This document shows positions 1 to 7,565 of a stretch of 64,000 bases of DNA, one piece after another; positions within the stretch are counted from its first letter, which is position 1, and each line of letters begins with the position of its first letter. Origin of the DNA: Micromonospora sp. WMMD1120 (GTDB lineage Bacteria > Actinomycetota > Actinomycetes > Mycobacteriales > Micromonosporaceae); the NCBI RefSeq assembly GCF_029626235.1, contig NZ_JARUBO010000005.1, positions 2,450,501 to 2,514,500 on the forward strand, written 5' to 3'. A program made the position numbers and the translations under genes. The notes below the pieces were generated by a model that made no database searches, was not told the DNA's origin, and saw only the letters and a list, made by a program, of their open reading frames with translations.

Positions 1-46
1 CGCGAGCGGGGGCCCGGCGCGGAACCGGAGGCGATAGCGTCACTCC

Positions 47-121
47 ATGATCGAGCTAGCAGTGCCGAACCTGGTCCGTGGCGAACAGGTCGCCGTGCTG
101 GTGACGGGGGAGGCGCGATGA
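47..121 (+). CDS. possible 24-residue upstream ORF overlapping the SGNH hydrolase start
   Basis: A short ATG frame (beginning MIELAVPNL) ends with a TGA that shares an ATGA with the start of the SGNH gene. A TAGCGT hexamer lies at 35-40, six bases before this ATG, the spacing seen at several likely leaderless genes in this window. It could be a leader peptide that couples translation into the SGNH gene. It could also simply be 5' leader sequence. No product family is recognised. Confidence 0.22.
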   Translation: MIELAVPNLVRGEQVAVLVTGEAR

Positions 122-960
122 AACCCGGTTCCGGGCTGGTGGGTGTCGTCGCGGTCGTCCTCGTGGCAGTCGGCCTGTCCGTCCCTTCGGACACACCGGT
201 CGCCGCCCAGACCACGGCGGTCGCCTGTCCCACGCCCGGTCGGCCGAAGACGAAGATTCTGACCGTCGGCGATTCGATCACCAGCGGCGCGACGATGACC
301 GAGTCGGTGACCGCCGGATACCGCAAGGAGTTGGGGTGGCTGCTCGACCAATCCTGCGTACCGCACGAGTTCGTCGTCGCGGCGGTCGGAGGGGTGACCT
401 GCAACTACTGGTCGTCGCGGATGGCCGACCTGGTCACCACGCACCGGCCCGACCTGATCCTGATCAACTGTGGGACCAACAACAACCTGTCGAACGCCAC
501 CTCGGCGCAGATCACCGCCTTCGAGCGCACCTACCGCGCGCTCTTCGACACGGCGCTGGACCTGGACCCGGACGTCGTGATGTATCCGTCCTGGGTGCAG
601 TACAGCTCCGGGCACGGCACCTACGGCTGCACGACCCCACCGGGACCGAGCCCGGCTTGGCTCCCGGCCAGCGAAGCCGTGGTCAATGACGCGATCTATC
701 GCAGCATGTCGGTGATCGACGAGTACGGCGACCGGGTGCCGACCTGGATCGACTACCAGTCCATTCCGGAGAGCTATCTGGACCAGTGCGGCGTGCACCC
801 CACGCCCGGTGGTTACGACGTGATGGGTCGGCTGGCCTACAACACCATCGCCCCCCGGCTGGGTGTGCCGCAGGTCGAGCTGCCGTGCGGGCTGGTGGGT
901 CGTCGACCGGGCAAGGCGGTCGGTGAGTGGACCCCCTGCGACCGGATGAATCTCAACTGA
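118..960 (+). CDS. secreted SGNH/GDSL hydrolase family protein
   Basis: This 280-residue protein begins with a Sec-type signal: a short basic start, a Val/Leu-rich core at about residues 7-22, and a likely cleavage after VAAQ near residue 31. The mature part opens with ILTVGDSIT, the SGNH block I, with the nucleophile at Ser53. Block III appears as NCGTNNN. A C-terminal DQCGVHP segment supplies the Asp and His of the triad. The fold cleaves ester bonds of lipids, acetylated glycans or similar substrates outside the cell. The substrate cannot be read from sequence. A GGGGGAGG ribosome site lies just before the ATG. The gene is followed by a strong hairpin and faces the PPOX gene. Confidence 0.9.
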   Translation: MKPGSGLVGVVAVVLVAVGLSVPSDTPVAAQTTAVACPTPGRPKTKILTVGDSITSGATMTESVTAGYRKELGWLLDQSCVPHEFVVAAVGGVTCNYWSSRMADLVTTHRPDLILINCGTNNNLSNATSAQITAFERTYRALFDTALDLDPDVVMYPSWVQYSSGHGTYGCTTPPGPSPAWLPASEAVVNDAIYRSMSVIDEYGDRVPTWIDYQSIPESYLDQCGVHPTPGGYDVMGRLAYNTIAPRLGVPQVELPCGLVGRRPGKAVGEWTPCDRMNLN

Positions 961-965
961 TGAGC

Positions 966-995
966 CGGGTCGGGTCAGCACGCTGACCCGACCCG
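966..995. terminator. bidirectional GC-rich hairpin terminator
   Basis: Two perfect 13-base arms (966-978 and 983-995) enclose a 4-base loop. The hairpin sits between the convergent SGNH and PPOX genes, so it can serve both. It has no T-run, which is usual for actinomycete terminators. Confidence 0.6.
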
Positions 996-1018
996 CGCCC
1001 CACCGGGATCGGCGACGA

Positions 1019-1636
1019 TCAGGAATAGATCGTCTTCACGTAGTCCGGCCCGTAGTACCGTTCCAGGTCCTCGAGGCTCTCCACCGGCGCCTCGACCTCC
1101 TTGATCAGGCGTGCGCGGGACGGCAGCGCCTCGGGCTGCCAGGTCTCCGGCCGCCACAGCGCGGAGCGCAGGAACGCCTTCGCGCAGTGGTAGAAGATCT
1201 GCTCGATCTCCACCACCACGGCGAGCACCGGCCGGTGGCCCTTGACCACCATGTCGTCGAACCACTGCGCGTCGCGGACCAGGCGCGCCCGCCCGTTGAT
1301 CCGTAGCGTGTCGGTGCGCCCCGGGATCAGGAAGAGCAACCCGACGTGCGGATTGTCGAGGATGTTGCGATAGCCGTCCGCCCGCCGGTTGCCCGGCCGC
1401 TCGGGCAGCGCGATGGTCCTGTCGTCCAGCACCATCGCGAATCCGGCCGGGTCGCCCTTGGGTGAGACGTCGCAACTGCCGTCCGCCCCGGCCGTGGCCA
1501 TCAGGCAGAACGGCGACGCGCCGAGCCAGTCACGGTCGCGCTGGTGCAGGCGGGCGCGGTCCTTGTTGGCGGCCCGCGCGTTCGGTACGCCCAGCAGCTC
1601 GCGCAGTTCCTCGTGGGAAGTGATCTCCACCGTCAC
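1019..1636 (-). CDS. pyridoxamine 5'-phosphate oxidase-like FMN flavoprotein (MSMEG_1061 type)
   Basis: This 205-residue protein has the split-barrel FMN fold of the PPOX family. Recognisable stretches are CDVSPKGDPAGF, a DDRTIALPERPGNRR segment, and NPHVGLLFLIPG followed by LRINGRARLV. These match the MSMEG_1061 subgroup, which typically runs about 200 residues. Such proteins bind FMN (or F420 in related groups) and reduce small molecules. They are not the vitamin B6 enzyme, which is encoded separately at 46005-46664. It is transcribed alone and converges on the SGNH gene. Its C-terminal residues YYGPDYVKTIY are well conserved in this subgroup as I recall it. Physiological substrate unknown. 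Confidence 0.85.
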   Translation of the reverse strand: MTVEITSHEELRELLGVPNARAANKDRARLHQRDRDWLGASPFCLMATAGADGSCDVSPKGDPAGFAMVLDDRTIALPERPGNRRADGYRNILDNPHVGLLFLIPGRTDTLRINGRARLVRDAQWFDDMVVKGHRPVLAVVVEIEQIFYHCAKAFLRSALWRPETWQPEALPSRARLIKEVEAPVESLEDLERYYGPDYVKTIYS

Positions 1637-1801
1637 GTTGGTCCTCCCTCAGCCGTTGACCCGATGGCGGGGCCCACCGGTCGTCAGCCTAGGCCCCGGT
1701 GACCAGCGCGAGGTTTGCGACCGGTCGGCGGGGGTACGGCCTGACCCGACGCGCCCGCAACGACACCGTTCCGCAGGACGCCGACCAGTGGAGGCCGCGC
1801 G

Positions 1802-2308
1802 ATGGAGAGCCGACTCAAGGTGCTGGGCCACCCGGTCCATCCGATGCTGGTGATGTTCCCGGTCGCCCTGCTGGTCACCGCGGTGCTGTTCGACGTGGTG
1901 GACACCGTGGGCGGTCCCGACTTCCTCGGCGAGGTCGCGTACTGGAACATCACCGTCGGCCTGATCGGCGGTCTGCTGGCCGCGGCGGCCGGCTCGTTCG
2001 ACCTGCTGGCGATCCCGACCGGCACCCGCGCCAAGCGGGTGGGTCTGTTGCACGCGGCCGCCAACGTCGCGGTGATCCTGCTCTTCGCCGCGGTGTGGGC
2101 GGTCCGGCTCAACGCGGAATCCCGGGCCGCCGGTGGCGCGCTGATCGCCATCGAGGTGGTGGCGGTGGCCATCCTCGGCATCAGCGCCTGGCTCGGTGGC
2201 GAGCTGGTCGATCGGCTCGGTGTCGGCGTGGACCCGGACGCCGGCCTGGACGCGCCCAGCTCACTGCGGCCGCCCGCGGCCGCCCAGCGGATCGGAGAGG
2301 TGCGATGA
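1802..2308 (+). CDS. DUF2231 integral membrane protein
   Basis: This 168-residue membrane protein begins MESRLKVLGHPVHPML; the early GHPxHP motif is a DUF2231 hallmark. About four transmembrane helices follow, the first near residues 15-38, then around 50-70, 80-100 and 110-132. A short charged tail ends at the stop. DUF2231 proteins are small membrane proteins of unknown function, some with heme-binding relatives. A GGAGG site precedes the ATG. The stop codon overlaps the Hsp20 start by an ATGA, so the two genes are probably co-translated. This pairing suggests a stress-associated unit, which is inference only. Confidence 0.85.
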   Translation: MESRLKVLGHPVHPMLVMFPVALLVTAVLFDVVDTVGGPDFLGEVAYWNITVGLIGGLLAAAAGSFDLLAIPTGTRAKRVGLLHAAANVAVILLFAAVWAVRLNAESRAAGGALIAIEVVAVAILGISAWLGGELVDRLGVGVDPDAGLDAPSSLRPPAAAQRIGEVR

Positions 2309-2856
2309 GCGAGCAGCAGACCGGCGGTTTCGGTCGCGGTTGGCGGGGTGGCCGGCAGCAGGGCTGGGACCCGATGGGCGAGTTGCAGTCGCTGCGCGCC
2401 GAGCTGAGTCGCCTGGTCGGCGGCCGGTCCGGCACGTCCGACGTCGACCTGACCGAGACCTCGGACGGCTGGGAGGTCGTCGTCCGGCTGCCGGGAGTGG
2501 CGCCGGAGGAGGTGGCTGTCGAGCTGGACGACCGCGAGTTGTGCGTGCGCGCCCGTTCGGAGGCGGAGGTCAACGCCGACCACGGCATCCCGGGCGGCTT
2601 CGAGACCCGTGGTTTCGAGTACCGCGTCGACCTGCCGTCCCGAGTCGACCCGGACACCATCGACGCGGTCATGGATCACGGCCTGCTCCGGGTCCGCCTG
2701 CCGCGGGCGAAGCGGCCCGCGCCGCGCACCATCACCGTGGGCCGCACCGGGCCGCGCTCCGGCGACCTCTCCACGGGTACGCCGATGCCGGCCGATCCCG
2801 CCGCGGACCGGGAGATGCACCGCCCGGACACCGCTGGCGAGATCGACCGCCCGTAG
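2305..2856 (+). CDS. Hsp20/alpha-crystallin small heat-shock protein
   Basis: This 183-residue protein has a Gly/Arg-rich N-terminal arm (about residues 1-35), then an alpha-crystallin domain at about 45-140 starting DVDLTETSDGWEVVVRLPGV. The domain contains the hallmark pattern of hydrophobic strands and ends with MDHGLLRVRLPRA, the conserved G-L-L/V strand motif. Small heat-shock proteins hold unfolding proteins as oligomers without ATP. The C-terminal tail is acidic and proline-rich, without an obvious I-x-I motif. The gene is coupled to the DUF2231 gene by an ATGA overlap. No HspR (HAIR) or CIRCE site was recognised upstream. Confidence 0.9.
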   Translation: MSEQQTGGFGRGWRGGRQQGWDPMGELQSLRAELSRLVGGRSGTSDVDLTETSDGWEVVVRLPGVAPEEVAVELDDRELCVRARSEAEVNADHGIPGGFETRGFEYRVDLPSRVDPDTIDAVMDHGLLRVRLPRAKRPAPRTITVGRTGPRSGDLSTGTPMPADPAADREMHRPDTAGEIDRP

Positions 2857-2864
2857 CGGGCTGC

Positions 2865-3971
2865 GTGGTCACCCCGACCCTGCTCGGCCCGACCGCCGAG
2901 CGCCTTCCCGACGTGCGGCGGATCGCCGTGCTGCGCGCCAACGCGCTCGGCGACTTCATCTTCGTGCTACCGGCGCTCGACGCGTTGCGCAACGCGTACC
3001 CCTCGGCGGAGATCGTGTTGCTCGGGGCGCCGTGGCACGCGAAGCTCTGGCGCGACCGGCCCGGCCCGGTGGACCGGGTGCTCGTGGTGCCGCCGGCGCC
3101 GGGCATCCGTACGCCCGATCCGGGCGAGCCGGAGTCGTCAATGGACGAGTTCGTGGCCGCCGCCACCGAGGCGGCCTTCGACGTGGCGGTGCAGGCCCAC
3201 GGCGGCGGGGCCAACTCGAACCCGCTGATCAGTCGTCTCGGCGCCCGGCTCACCATCGGGCTGCGAGCCGACGACGCCCCGCCGCTGGACCGGTGGCTCC
3301 GCTACGTCTACTACCAGCACGAGGTGATCCGTTATCTGGAGCTGGTGGCGCTGGCCGGAGCGCCGGCCACCACCATCGTGCCGACGCTGGCGGTGACCGA
3401 CGCCGACCGGGCCGAGGCGGCCCGGGTGCTCGGGCCGGCGGTCCGACCCCGGGTGGCGTTACATCCGGGCGCCAGCGACACCCGCCGTCGTTGGCCCGCG
3501 GAACGGTTCGCCGAGGTGGCCCGCGCCCTGCACGAGGACGGTTACGAGGTGCTGGTCACCGGCACGCCCGCCGAGCAGGAGGTGGTGGACCGGGTCGTCG
3601 CCGCGGCCCAGGCGCCGGTACGACCACAGGTGGGCACGCTCAGCCTCGGCGGGCTGGTCGGTTGCTACGCCGACTGCGCGCTCGTCGTCTCGAACGACAC
3701 CGGCCCCCTGCACCTGGCCGCCGCCGTCGACACGCCCACGGTGGGGATCTTCTGGGTCGGCAACCTGATCAACACGGCGAACCCGCTGCGGGGACGGCAC
3801 CGGCCGATCTGCTCCTGGACGGTGCACTGCCCGGTCTGCGGTGTGGACTGCACGCCCGGCATCTATCCCGACCGGCCCGGCGACGGGGAGTGCCCGCACC
3901 GGGACTCGTTCGTCACCGACGTCCCGGTGGCCGAGGTGCGGGCAGCCGCCCGCGAGCTGCTCAGCGCCTAG
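2865..3971 (+). CDS. glycosyltransferase family 9 (ADP-heptosyltransferase-like)
   Basis: This 368-residue protein matches family 9, the ADP-heptose:LPS heptosyltransferase family. The N-terminal domain opens with RIAVLRANALGDFIF. The C-terminal nucleotide-binding domain carries LHPGASDTRRRWP and SNDTGPLHLAAAVDTPTVGIF. The protein should transfer heptose or a related sugar onto a cell-surface glycan. The HldE gene close by on the other strand makes the activated heptose donor. A GTG start is used 8 nt after the Hsp20 stop; it has no strong Shine-Dalgarno site and may be read by run-on. The C-terminus holds at least five cysteines within about 30 residues (around 3812-3900), which could bind metal. 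It converges on the GT2 gene with a 1-nt gap. Confidence 0.88.
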   Translation: MVTPTLLGPTAERLPDVRRIAVLRANALGDFIFVLPALDALRNAYPSAEIVLLGAPWHAKLWRDRPGPVDRVLVVPPAPGIRTPDPGEPESSMDEFVAAATEAAFDVAVQAHGGGANSNPLISRLGARLTIGLRADDAPPLDRWLRYVYYQHEVIRYLELVALAGAPATTIVPTLAVTDADRAEAARVLGPAVRPRVALHPGASDTRRRWPAERFAEVARALHEDGYEVLVTGTPAEQEVVDRVVAAAQAPVRPQVGTLSLGGLVGCYADCALVVSNDTGPLHLAAAVDTPTVGIFWVGNLINTANPLRGRHRPICSWTVHCPVCGVDCTPGIYPDRPGDGECPHRDSFVTDVPVAEVRAAARELLSA

Positions 3972-3972
3972 G

Positions 3973-4851
3973 TCAGGCCGGCTGTGCGGCGTCCTCGTCG
4001 GCGAGGACGACCTCCCATGCCTCCACGTCCCGCTCGGTGACAGTGGTGGGCGACTCCAGGTGGTACGCGCCGCTGGGCAGGATGCCCGCCCCGCCGTGCC
4101 GGGACAGCACCGCGAGCTGCGCCGCCACGTCCTCACCCTGGTGTTTCGCCTGCACCCGACGCCAGAACTCGAAACCACCGGACGCGACGAGTTTGGCCCT
4201 GTCGTAGAGCACGCACCCGCCGATCCAGGAGACCTTGTACGCCCGCCACGACCCCGCCGGCAACGCCAGCCGCTCGGTGATGTGCAGCAGGTTGGCCGCC
4301 GAGTGGACCCGGGCGCGGCTCCACTCCGGCGTGTCGGGCCGGATCCGCTCCGGAGTCGGCGGGCCGGCCCACTCCTCGTAGTGCCCGTGCGTCTCCGGCC
4401 GCAGGTCGTCGAGGTAGGACAGCCCGTGCACCCCGTTTCCGACAAAGCCGCAGCCCAGCTCACCGATGGCGGTGACCAGGCGACGCAGCGTCCCCGGTTC
4501 CAACCAGACGTCGTCGTCGAGGGTCAACACGTACCGGGCGGCCGAGGCGGCGAGCAGGTACGCCCGGTGTTCGGCCAACCCGCGCCGGGGCAGTCGCCGG
4601 GTCAGCAGCACCGGATGACCACGGTGGCGCAGTGCCCGGACCATCGTGGCGGCGGCCGGGTGCGCGTACGCCGGCTCCCCGTCGGACTGGTCGCTGACCA
4701 CCACCCCGAAACCGGGCAGCCCCTCCTGGGCGGCGAGCCCGCTCAGGGTGACCGCCAGCTCGGCGGGCCGGTTCCGGGTGGGGATCAGCACGTCGACGAG
4801 CCGGTCGGCGCGGAACTTGTCGGCATCGCCCAGGGCGAGAGGGCGGTTCAC
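3973..4851 (-). CDS. glycosyltransferase family 2
   Basis: This 292-residue GT-A protein begins with a short lead and then VDVLIPTRNRPAELAVTL, the nucleotide-binding strand of family 2. A metal-binding LDDDVW (DxD) lies near residue 105. The acceptor region includes YKVSWIGGCVLYDR and a GEDVA segment. The GTG start at 4851 overlaps the hldE stop as GTGA, so it is translationally coupled to hldE. This arrangement implies the sugar is made by HldE or joins the same glycan. Similar actinobacterial GT2 proteins sit beside hldE and GT9 genes. The exact donor and acceptor are unknown. An alternative upstream start would run deep into hldE and is not favoured. Confidence 0.87.
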   Translation of the reverse strand: MNRPLALGDADKFRADRLVDVLIPTRNRPAELAVTLSGLAAQEGLPGFGVVVSDQSDGEPAYAHPAAATMVRALRHRGHPVLLTRRLPRRGLAEHRAYLLAASAARYVLTLDDDVWLEPGTLRRLVTAIGELGCGFVGNGVHGLSYLDDLRPETHGHYEEWAGPPTPERIRPDTPEWSRARVHSAANLLHITERLALPAGSWRAYKVSWIGGCVLYDRAKLVASGGFEFWRRVQAKHQGEDVAAQLAVLSRHGGAGILPSGAYHLESPTTVTERDVEAWEVVLADEDAAQPA

Positions 4852-6671
4852 GACGCCTGGGTACGGGCGCGCAGCGGCTCGTCGGGCGCTACCTGCGCGG
4901 ACGCGTCCCGGCTGTGCGACCGGATCCGCTCGATGATCGCCGAGGTGGACCGGTCCGGCACGTAGCCCAGGGTGCGTACCTGGCCGCCCAGCCGGCGTAC
5001 CAGCGGCGCCTCCGGCACCAGCTCCGGCGGATAGTCGCCGCCCTTGACGTACACGTCCGGTCGGACCGCCTCGATCAGCGCGGCGGGCGAGTCCTCCTCG
5101 AAGACCACCACGTGGTCCACGCAGGAGAGCGCGGCGAGCAGCGCCCCACGGTCCTCGACCGGGTTGACCGGCCGGTCCGGGCCCTTCAGCCGTCGTACGC
5201 TGCCGTCCGAGTTGACCGCCACGATCAGCAGGTCGCCCAGGGCGCGGGCCTGCTCCAGGTAGCGCACGTGCCCACGGTGCAGCACGTCGAAGCAGCCGTT
5301 GGTGAAGACCACCGACCGTCCCGCCTCGCGGTGCTCGGCGACTATCGCGTCCAACTCGTCGCCGCCGACCAGCCCGGGATGACTCGTTGTTCCGGTCGGT
5401 TGGTCGAGGGCGGCGAGCAGGTCGTCCCGCCGGCACACGCAGGTGCCGGTGTCCGAGACGGTGATGGTGGCCGCCAACTGGGCGAGCTGGGCGGCGGTGG
5501 GCAGCGGGGCGTCGGCGGCCAGGGCCAACGTCATCGCCGCCAGATACGCGTCACCGGCGCCCACGGCGTGACTCGCCGGGACCGGGGTGCTGTGACTACG
5601 CCGCGGCTCCCCGTCGACGCCGCCGACCACCGCACCCTCGGTGTCCAGGGTCACCGCGACCACGTCGGCGCCGGTGTGCGCGCGCAGCTCGGCCAGGCGC
5701 GACTCGGCCAGGACCGCCCGGTCGACCCCCTCGCCGGCCTGCGTGTTCACCGTGACTCCGGTGCCGGTGACGCTGAGCCCGTCGCCGGTCAGGGCCACCC
5801 GGCTCTCACCCGGCGTGGGTTCGCCGACCGGTCCCTGACGGTCGTCGAGCGCCGGCGCTGTCGCGTCGTCGGCGCGTACGCCACCCGGGGCCACCCCCGC
5901 CGTCATCTCGGACGGCCCGTCGACCCGGTCGCCGTCGGGGTGTTCCAGGTGCAGGTCGGGTCCACCCGTCGGTCGGGCCCGTCCACCGGCGCGGGCGAGC
6001 AGCCGGGTCGCCTCGGCGAAGCTGGGAGTGACGACAGTCGGCGCGAGCCCTCGCCAGTCGGCCAGGTCGTGGGCGTCCAGCGCGACAGTGGCGTACCGCT
6101 CGCGGTTCTCGACGAGCCACGCGCGGACCGGCGCGGGCAGCGCGCCCAGGCCGTAGTCGCAGACCACCAGCGTCGGGGCCTCCCCACCGGCGGCGGCGCG
6201 TAGCTCCTCGGTGGCGCAGCTCAGGGCGGTGAGCAGCCGATCCACGCCCTCGGGGTCGAGGGCGTCGTCCGGGTCGCCGGAGTCCTCGCGCAGCAGGATC
6301 TGGTTACCGGCCAGCATCCGCCGCTTCACCGGGGTCGGCCGTCCGGGCTGGTTGACGGTTCGGTCCCAGACGCCGGCCCGGTCCAGGCAGTCGTGCAGTT
6401 CGTCGCCGGCGACGTCGGCGCCGACCGGTGCCACCAGCACCGCACGGCCACCGAGGGCGGCGACGTTGACGGCGGTGTTCGCGGCCCCGCCAGCGGCGGA
6501 GATTCGTCGACGCAGGGTGAGGACCGGGGCGGGCGCCTCCCGGCAGAGCCGGTCGGACTCGGCGAACCGCCACTCGTCCAACATGGCGTCACCGACGATC
6601 AGGACTGGGCGTCCGAGCCAGCTCTCCACGACGGTGGCGAGCCGGCGCTGTTCCGCTGCTGCTCCTGCCAT
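4848..6671 (-). CDS. hldE: bifunctional heptose-7-phosphate kinase / heptose-1-phosphate adenylyltransferase, with insertion
   Basis: This 607-residue fusion combines a ribokinase-family kinase (about residues 20-425) with a cytidylyltransferase-fold domain (about 440-590). The kinase shows VLIVGDAMLDEW at the start, GGAANTAVNVAALGG, and the catalytic GAGDAYLAA at 371-379. The transferase shows FTNGCFDVLHRGHVRYLEQA with the HxGH motif at 465-468. Together the domains phosphorylate D-glycero-D-manno-heptose 7-phosphate at C1 and attach AMP, giving ADP-heptose. The E. coli enzyme is about 477 residues. Here about 90 low-complexity, acidic and Gly/Pro-rich residues (about 228-320) are inserted in the kinase. 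The ATG at 6671 follows GGGGAGG closely; a downstream GTG is possible. GmhA, GmhB and HldD are not in the window. Confidence 0.87.
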   Translation of the reverse strand: MAGAAAEQRRLATVVESWLGRPVLIVGDAMLDEWRFAESDRLCREAPAPVLTLRRRISAAGGAANTAVNVAALGGRAVLVAPVGADVAGDELHDCLDRAGVWDRTVNQPGRPTPVKRRMLAGNQILLREDSGDPDDALDPEGVDRLLTALSCATEELRAAAGGEAPTLVVCDYGLGALPAPVRAWLVENRERYATVALDAHDLADWRGLAPTVVTPSFAEATRLLARAGGRARPTGGPDLHLEHPDGDRVDGPSEMTAGVAPGGVRADDATAPALDDRQGPVGEPTPGESRVALTGDGLSVTGTGVTVNTQAGEGVDRAVLAESRLAELRAHTGADVVAVTLDTEGAVVGGVDGEPRRSHSTPVPASHAVGAGDAYLAAMTLALAADAPLPTAAQLAQLAATITVSDTGTCVCRRDDLLAALDQPTGTTSHPGLVGGDELDAIVAEHREAGRSVVFTNGCFDVLHRGHVRYLEQARALGDLLIVAVNSDGSVRRLKGPDRPVNPVEDRGALLAALSCVDHVVVFEEDSPAALIEAVRPDVYVKGGDYPPELVPEAPLVRRLGGQVRTLGYVPDRSTSAIIERIRSHSRDASAQVAPDEPLRARTQAS

Positions 6672-6829
6672 GCCTCCCCGGGTCCCCACCGCCCTCCCGA
6701 CCAAACCTGGGCACGGACCGGTGCCGCCGCAGGTCGGACCGCCTCCGGCGGTTCCGCACCGGTCGGTCTGTTTCGGGCGTTCGGGGGCGGGAAGGAGGTT
6801 GAGGTACCCCGGAAAGGAGATGTACCGAG

Positions 6830-7366
6830 ATGGCAGCGACACTCCAGGGCAAGCGGATCGCCTTCCTGGCCGCCGACGGCGTCGAGGAGGTCGAGTACGT
6901 CCAGCCGCGCGAGGCGGTCGAGAACGCCGGCGCGACCGTCGAGCTGGTCTCACTCAAGCCCGGTTCCATCCAGTCCTTCAACCACCTGGACCACTCCAAG
7001 ACGTACGACGTGGACGTGACCGCCGACCAGGCGGACGCCGCCGGTTACGACGCGTTGGTGCTGCCCGGCGGGGTGGCGAATCCCGACTTCCTGCGCGGCG
7101 ACCCGGACGCGGTGCGGTTCGTGAAGGCGTTCTTCGACGCGGGCAAGCCGGTGGCGGTGATCTGCCACGGCCCGTGGACGCTGATCGAGGCGGACGTCGT
7201 ACGGGGGCGGCGCATCACCTCCTGGCCCACCCTGCGTACCGACCTGACGAACGCCGGCGCCACCTGGGTGGACGAGGAGTGCGTGACGGACGGCAACCTC
7301 ACCAGCAGCCGCAAACCAGACGACCTCCCGGCCTTCTGCCAAGAAATCACAAAAACCTTCGCGTAG
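6830..7366 (+). CDS. DJ-1/PfpI family glutamine-amidotransferase-like protein
   Basis: This 178-residue protein has the class I amidotransferase-like fold of the DJ-1/PfpI superfamily. It begins LQGKRIAFLAADGVEEVE and has a YDALVLPGGVANPDFL strand-turn. The nucleophile elbow is AVICHGPW, with the catalytic cysteine followed by histidine. Next come RRITSWPTLRTDL and WVDEECVTDGNL, typical of PfpI-type proteins often called intracellular proteases or deglycases. Real activity in this subgroup is debated: glyoxalase, deglycase, chaperone or peptidase. The ATG at 6830 follows GGAAAGGAG. The gene stands alone, about 160 nt from the divergent hldE gene. Confidence 0.88.
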   Translation: MAATLQGKRIAFLAADGVEEVEYVQPREAVENAGATVELVSLKPGSIQSFNHLDHSKTYDVDVTADQADAAGYDALVLPGGVANPDFLRGDPDAVRFVKAFFDAGKPVAVICHGPWTLIEADVVRGRRITSWPTLRTDLTNAGATWVDEECVTDGNLTSSRKPDDLPAFCQEITKTFA

Positions 7367-7374
7367 GCCTGATG

Positions 7375-7522
7375 CCGCACCCCGCCCCGCCCCCGCACCC
7401 CGCCCCCGCCCCGCCCCGCCCTGTTGATCATGAAGTTATGGCCAACCAGCTCGGCGTGTCTTGGTCATAACTTCATGATCAACGGGGTGGGGGTGGGGCG
7501 GGGCGGGGGCGGGGTGGGGTGG
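7375..7522. repeat. dispersed intergenic palindrome with C-tract and G-tract flanks
   Basis: A 23-base left arm (7423-7445, GTTGATCATGAAGTTATG plus five bases) and a right arm (7461-7483) match with one mismatch around a 15-base loop. Outside the arms a CCGCCCC-rich tract lies to the left and a GGGGTGGGG-rich tract to the right, so the pairing potential extends much further. The element lies between two genes on the same strand and may terminate the PfpI transcript. I recall AT-rich palindromes of this sequence as common between Micromonospora genes, but that is not checked here. Confidence 0.75.
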
Positions 7523-7565
7523 ACGGGGTGGCGCATGTTTTGCCGGTGGCGGGATAGAAGGACAC

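Noticed and set aside
40-981. 313-residue minus-strand open frame over the SGNH gene
   Set aside because: It lies antisense to a clear signal-peptide SGNH hydrolase and has an Arg/Gly/His-rich composition typical of GC-rich shadow frames.
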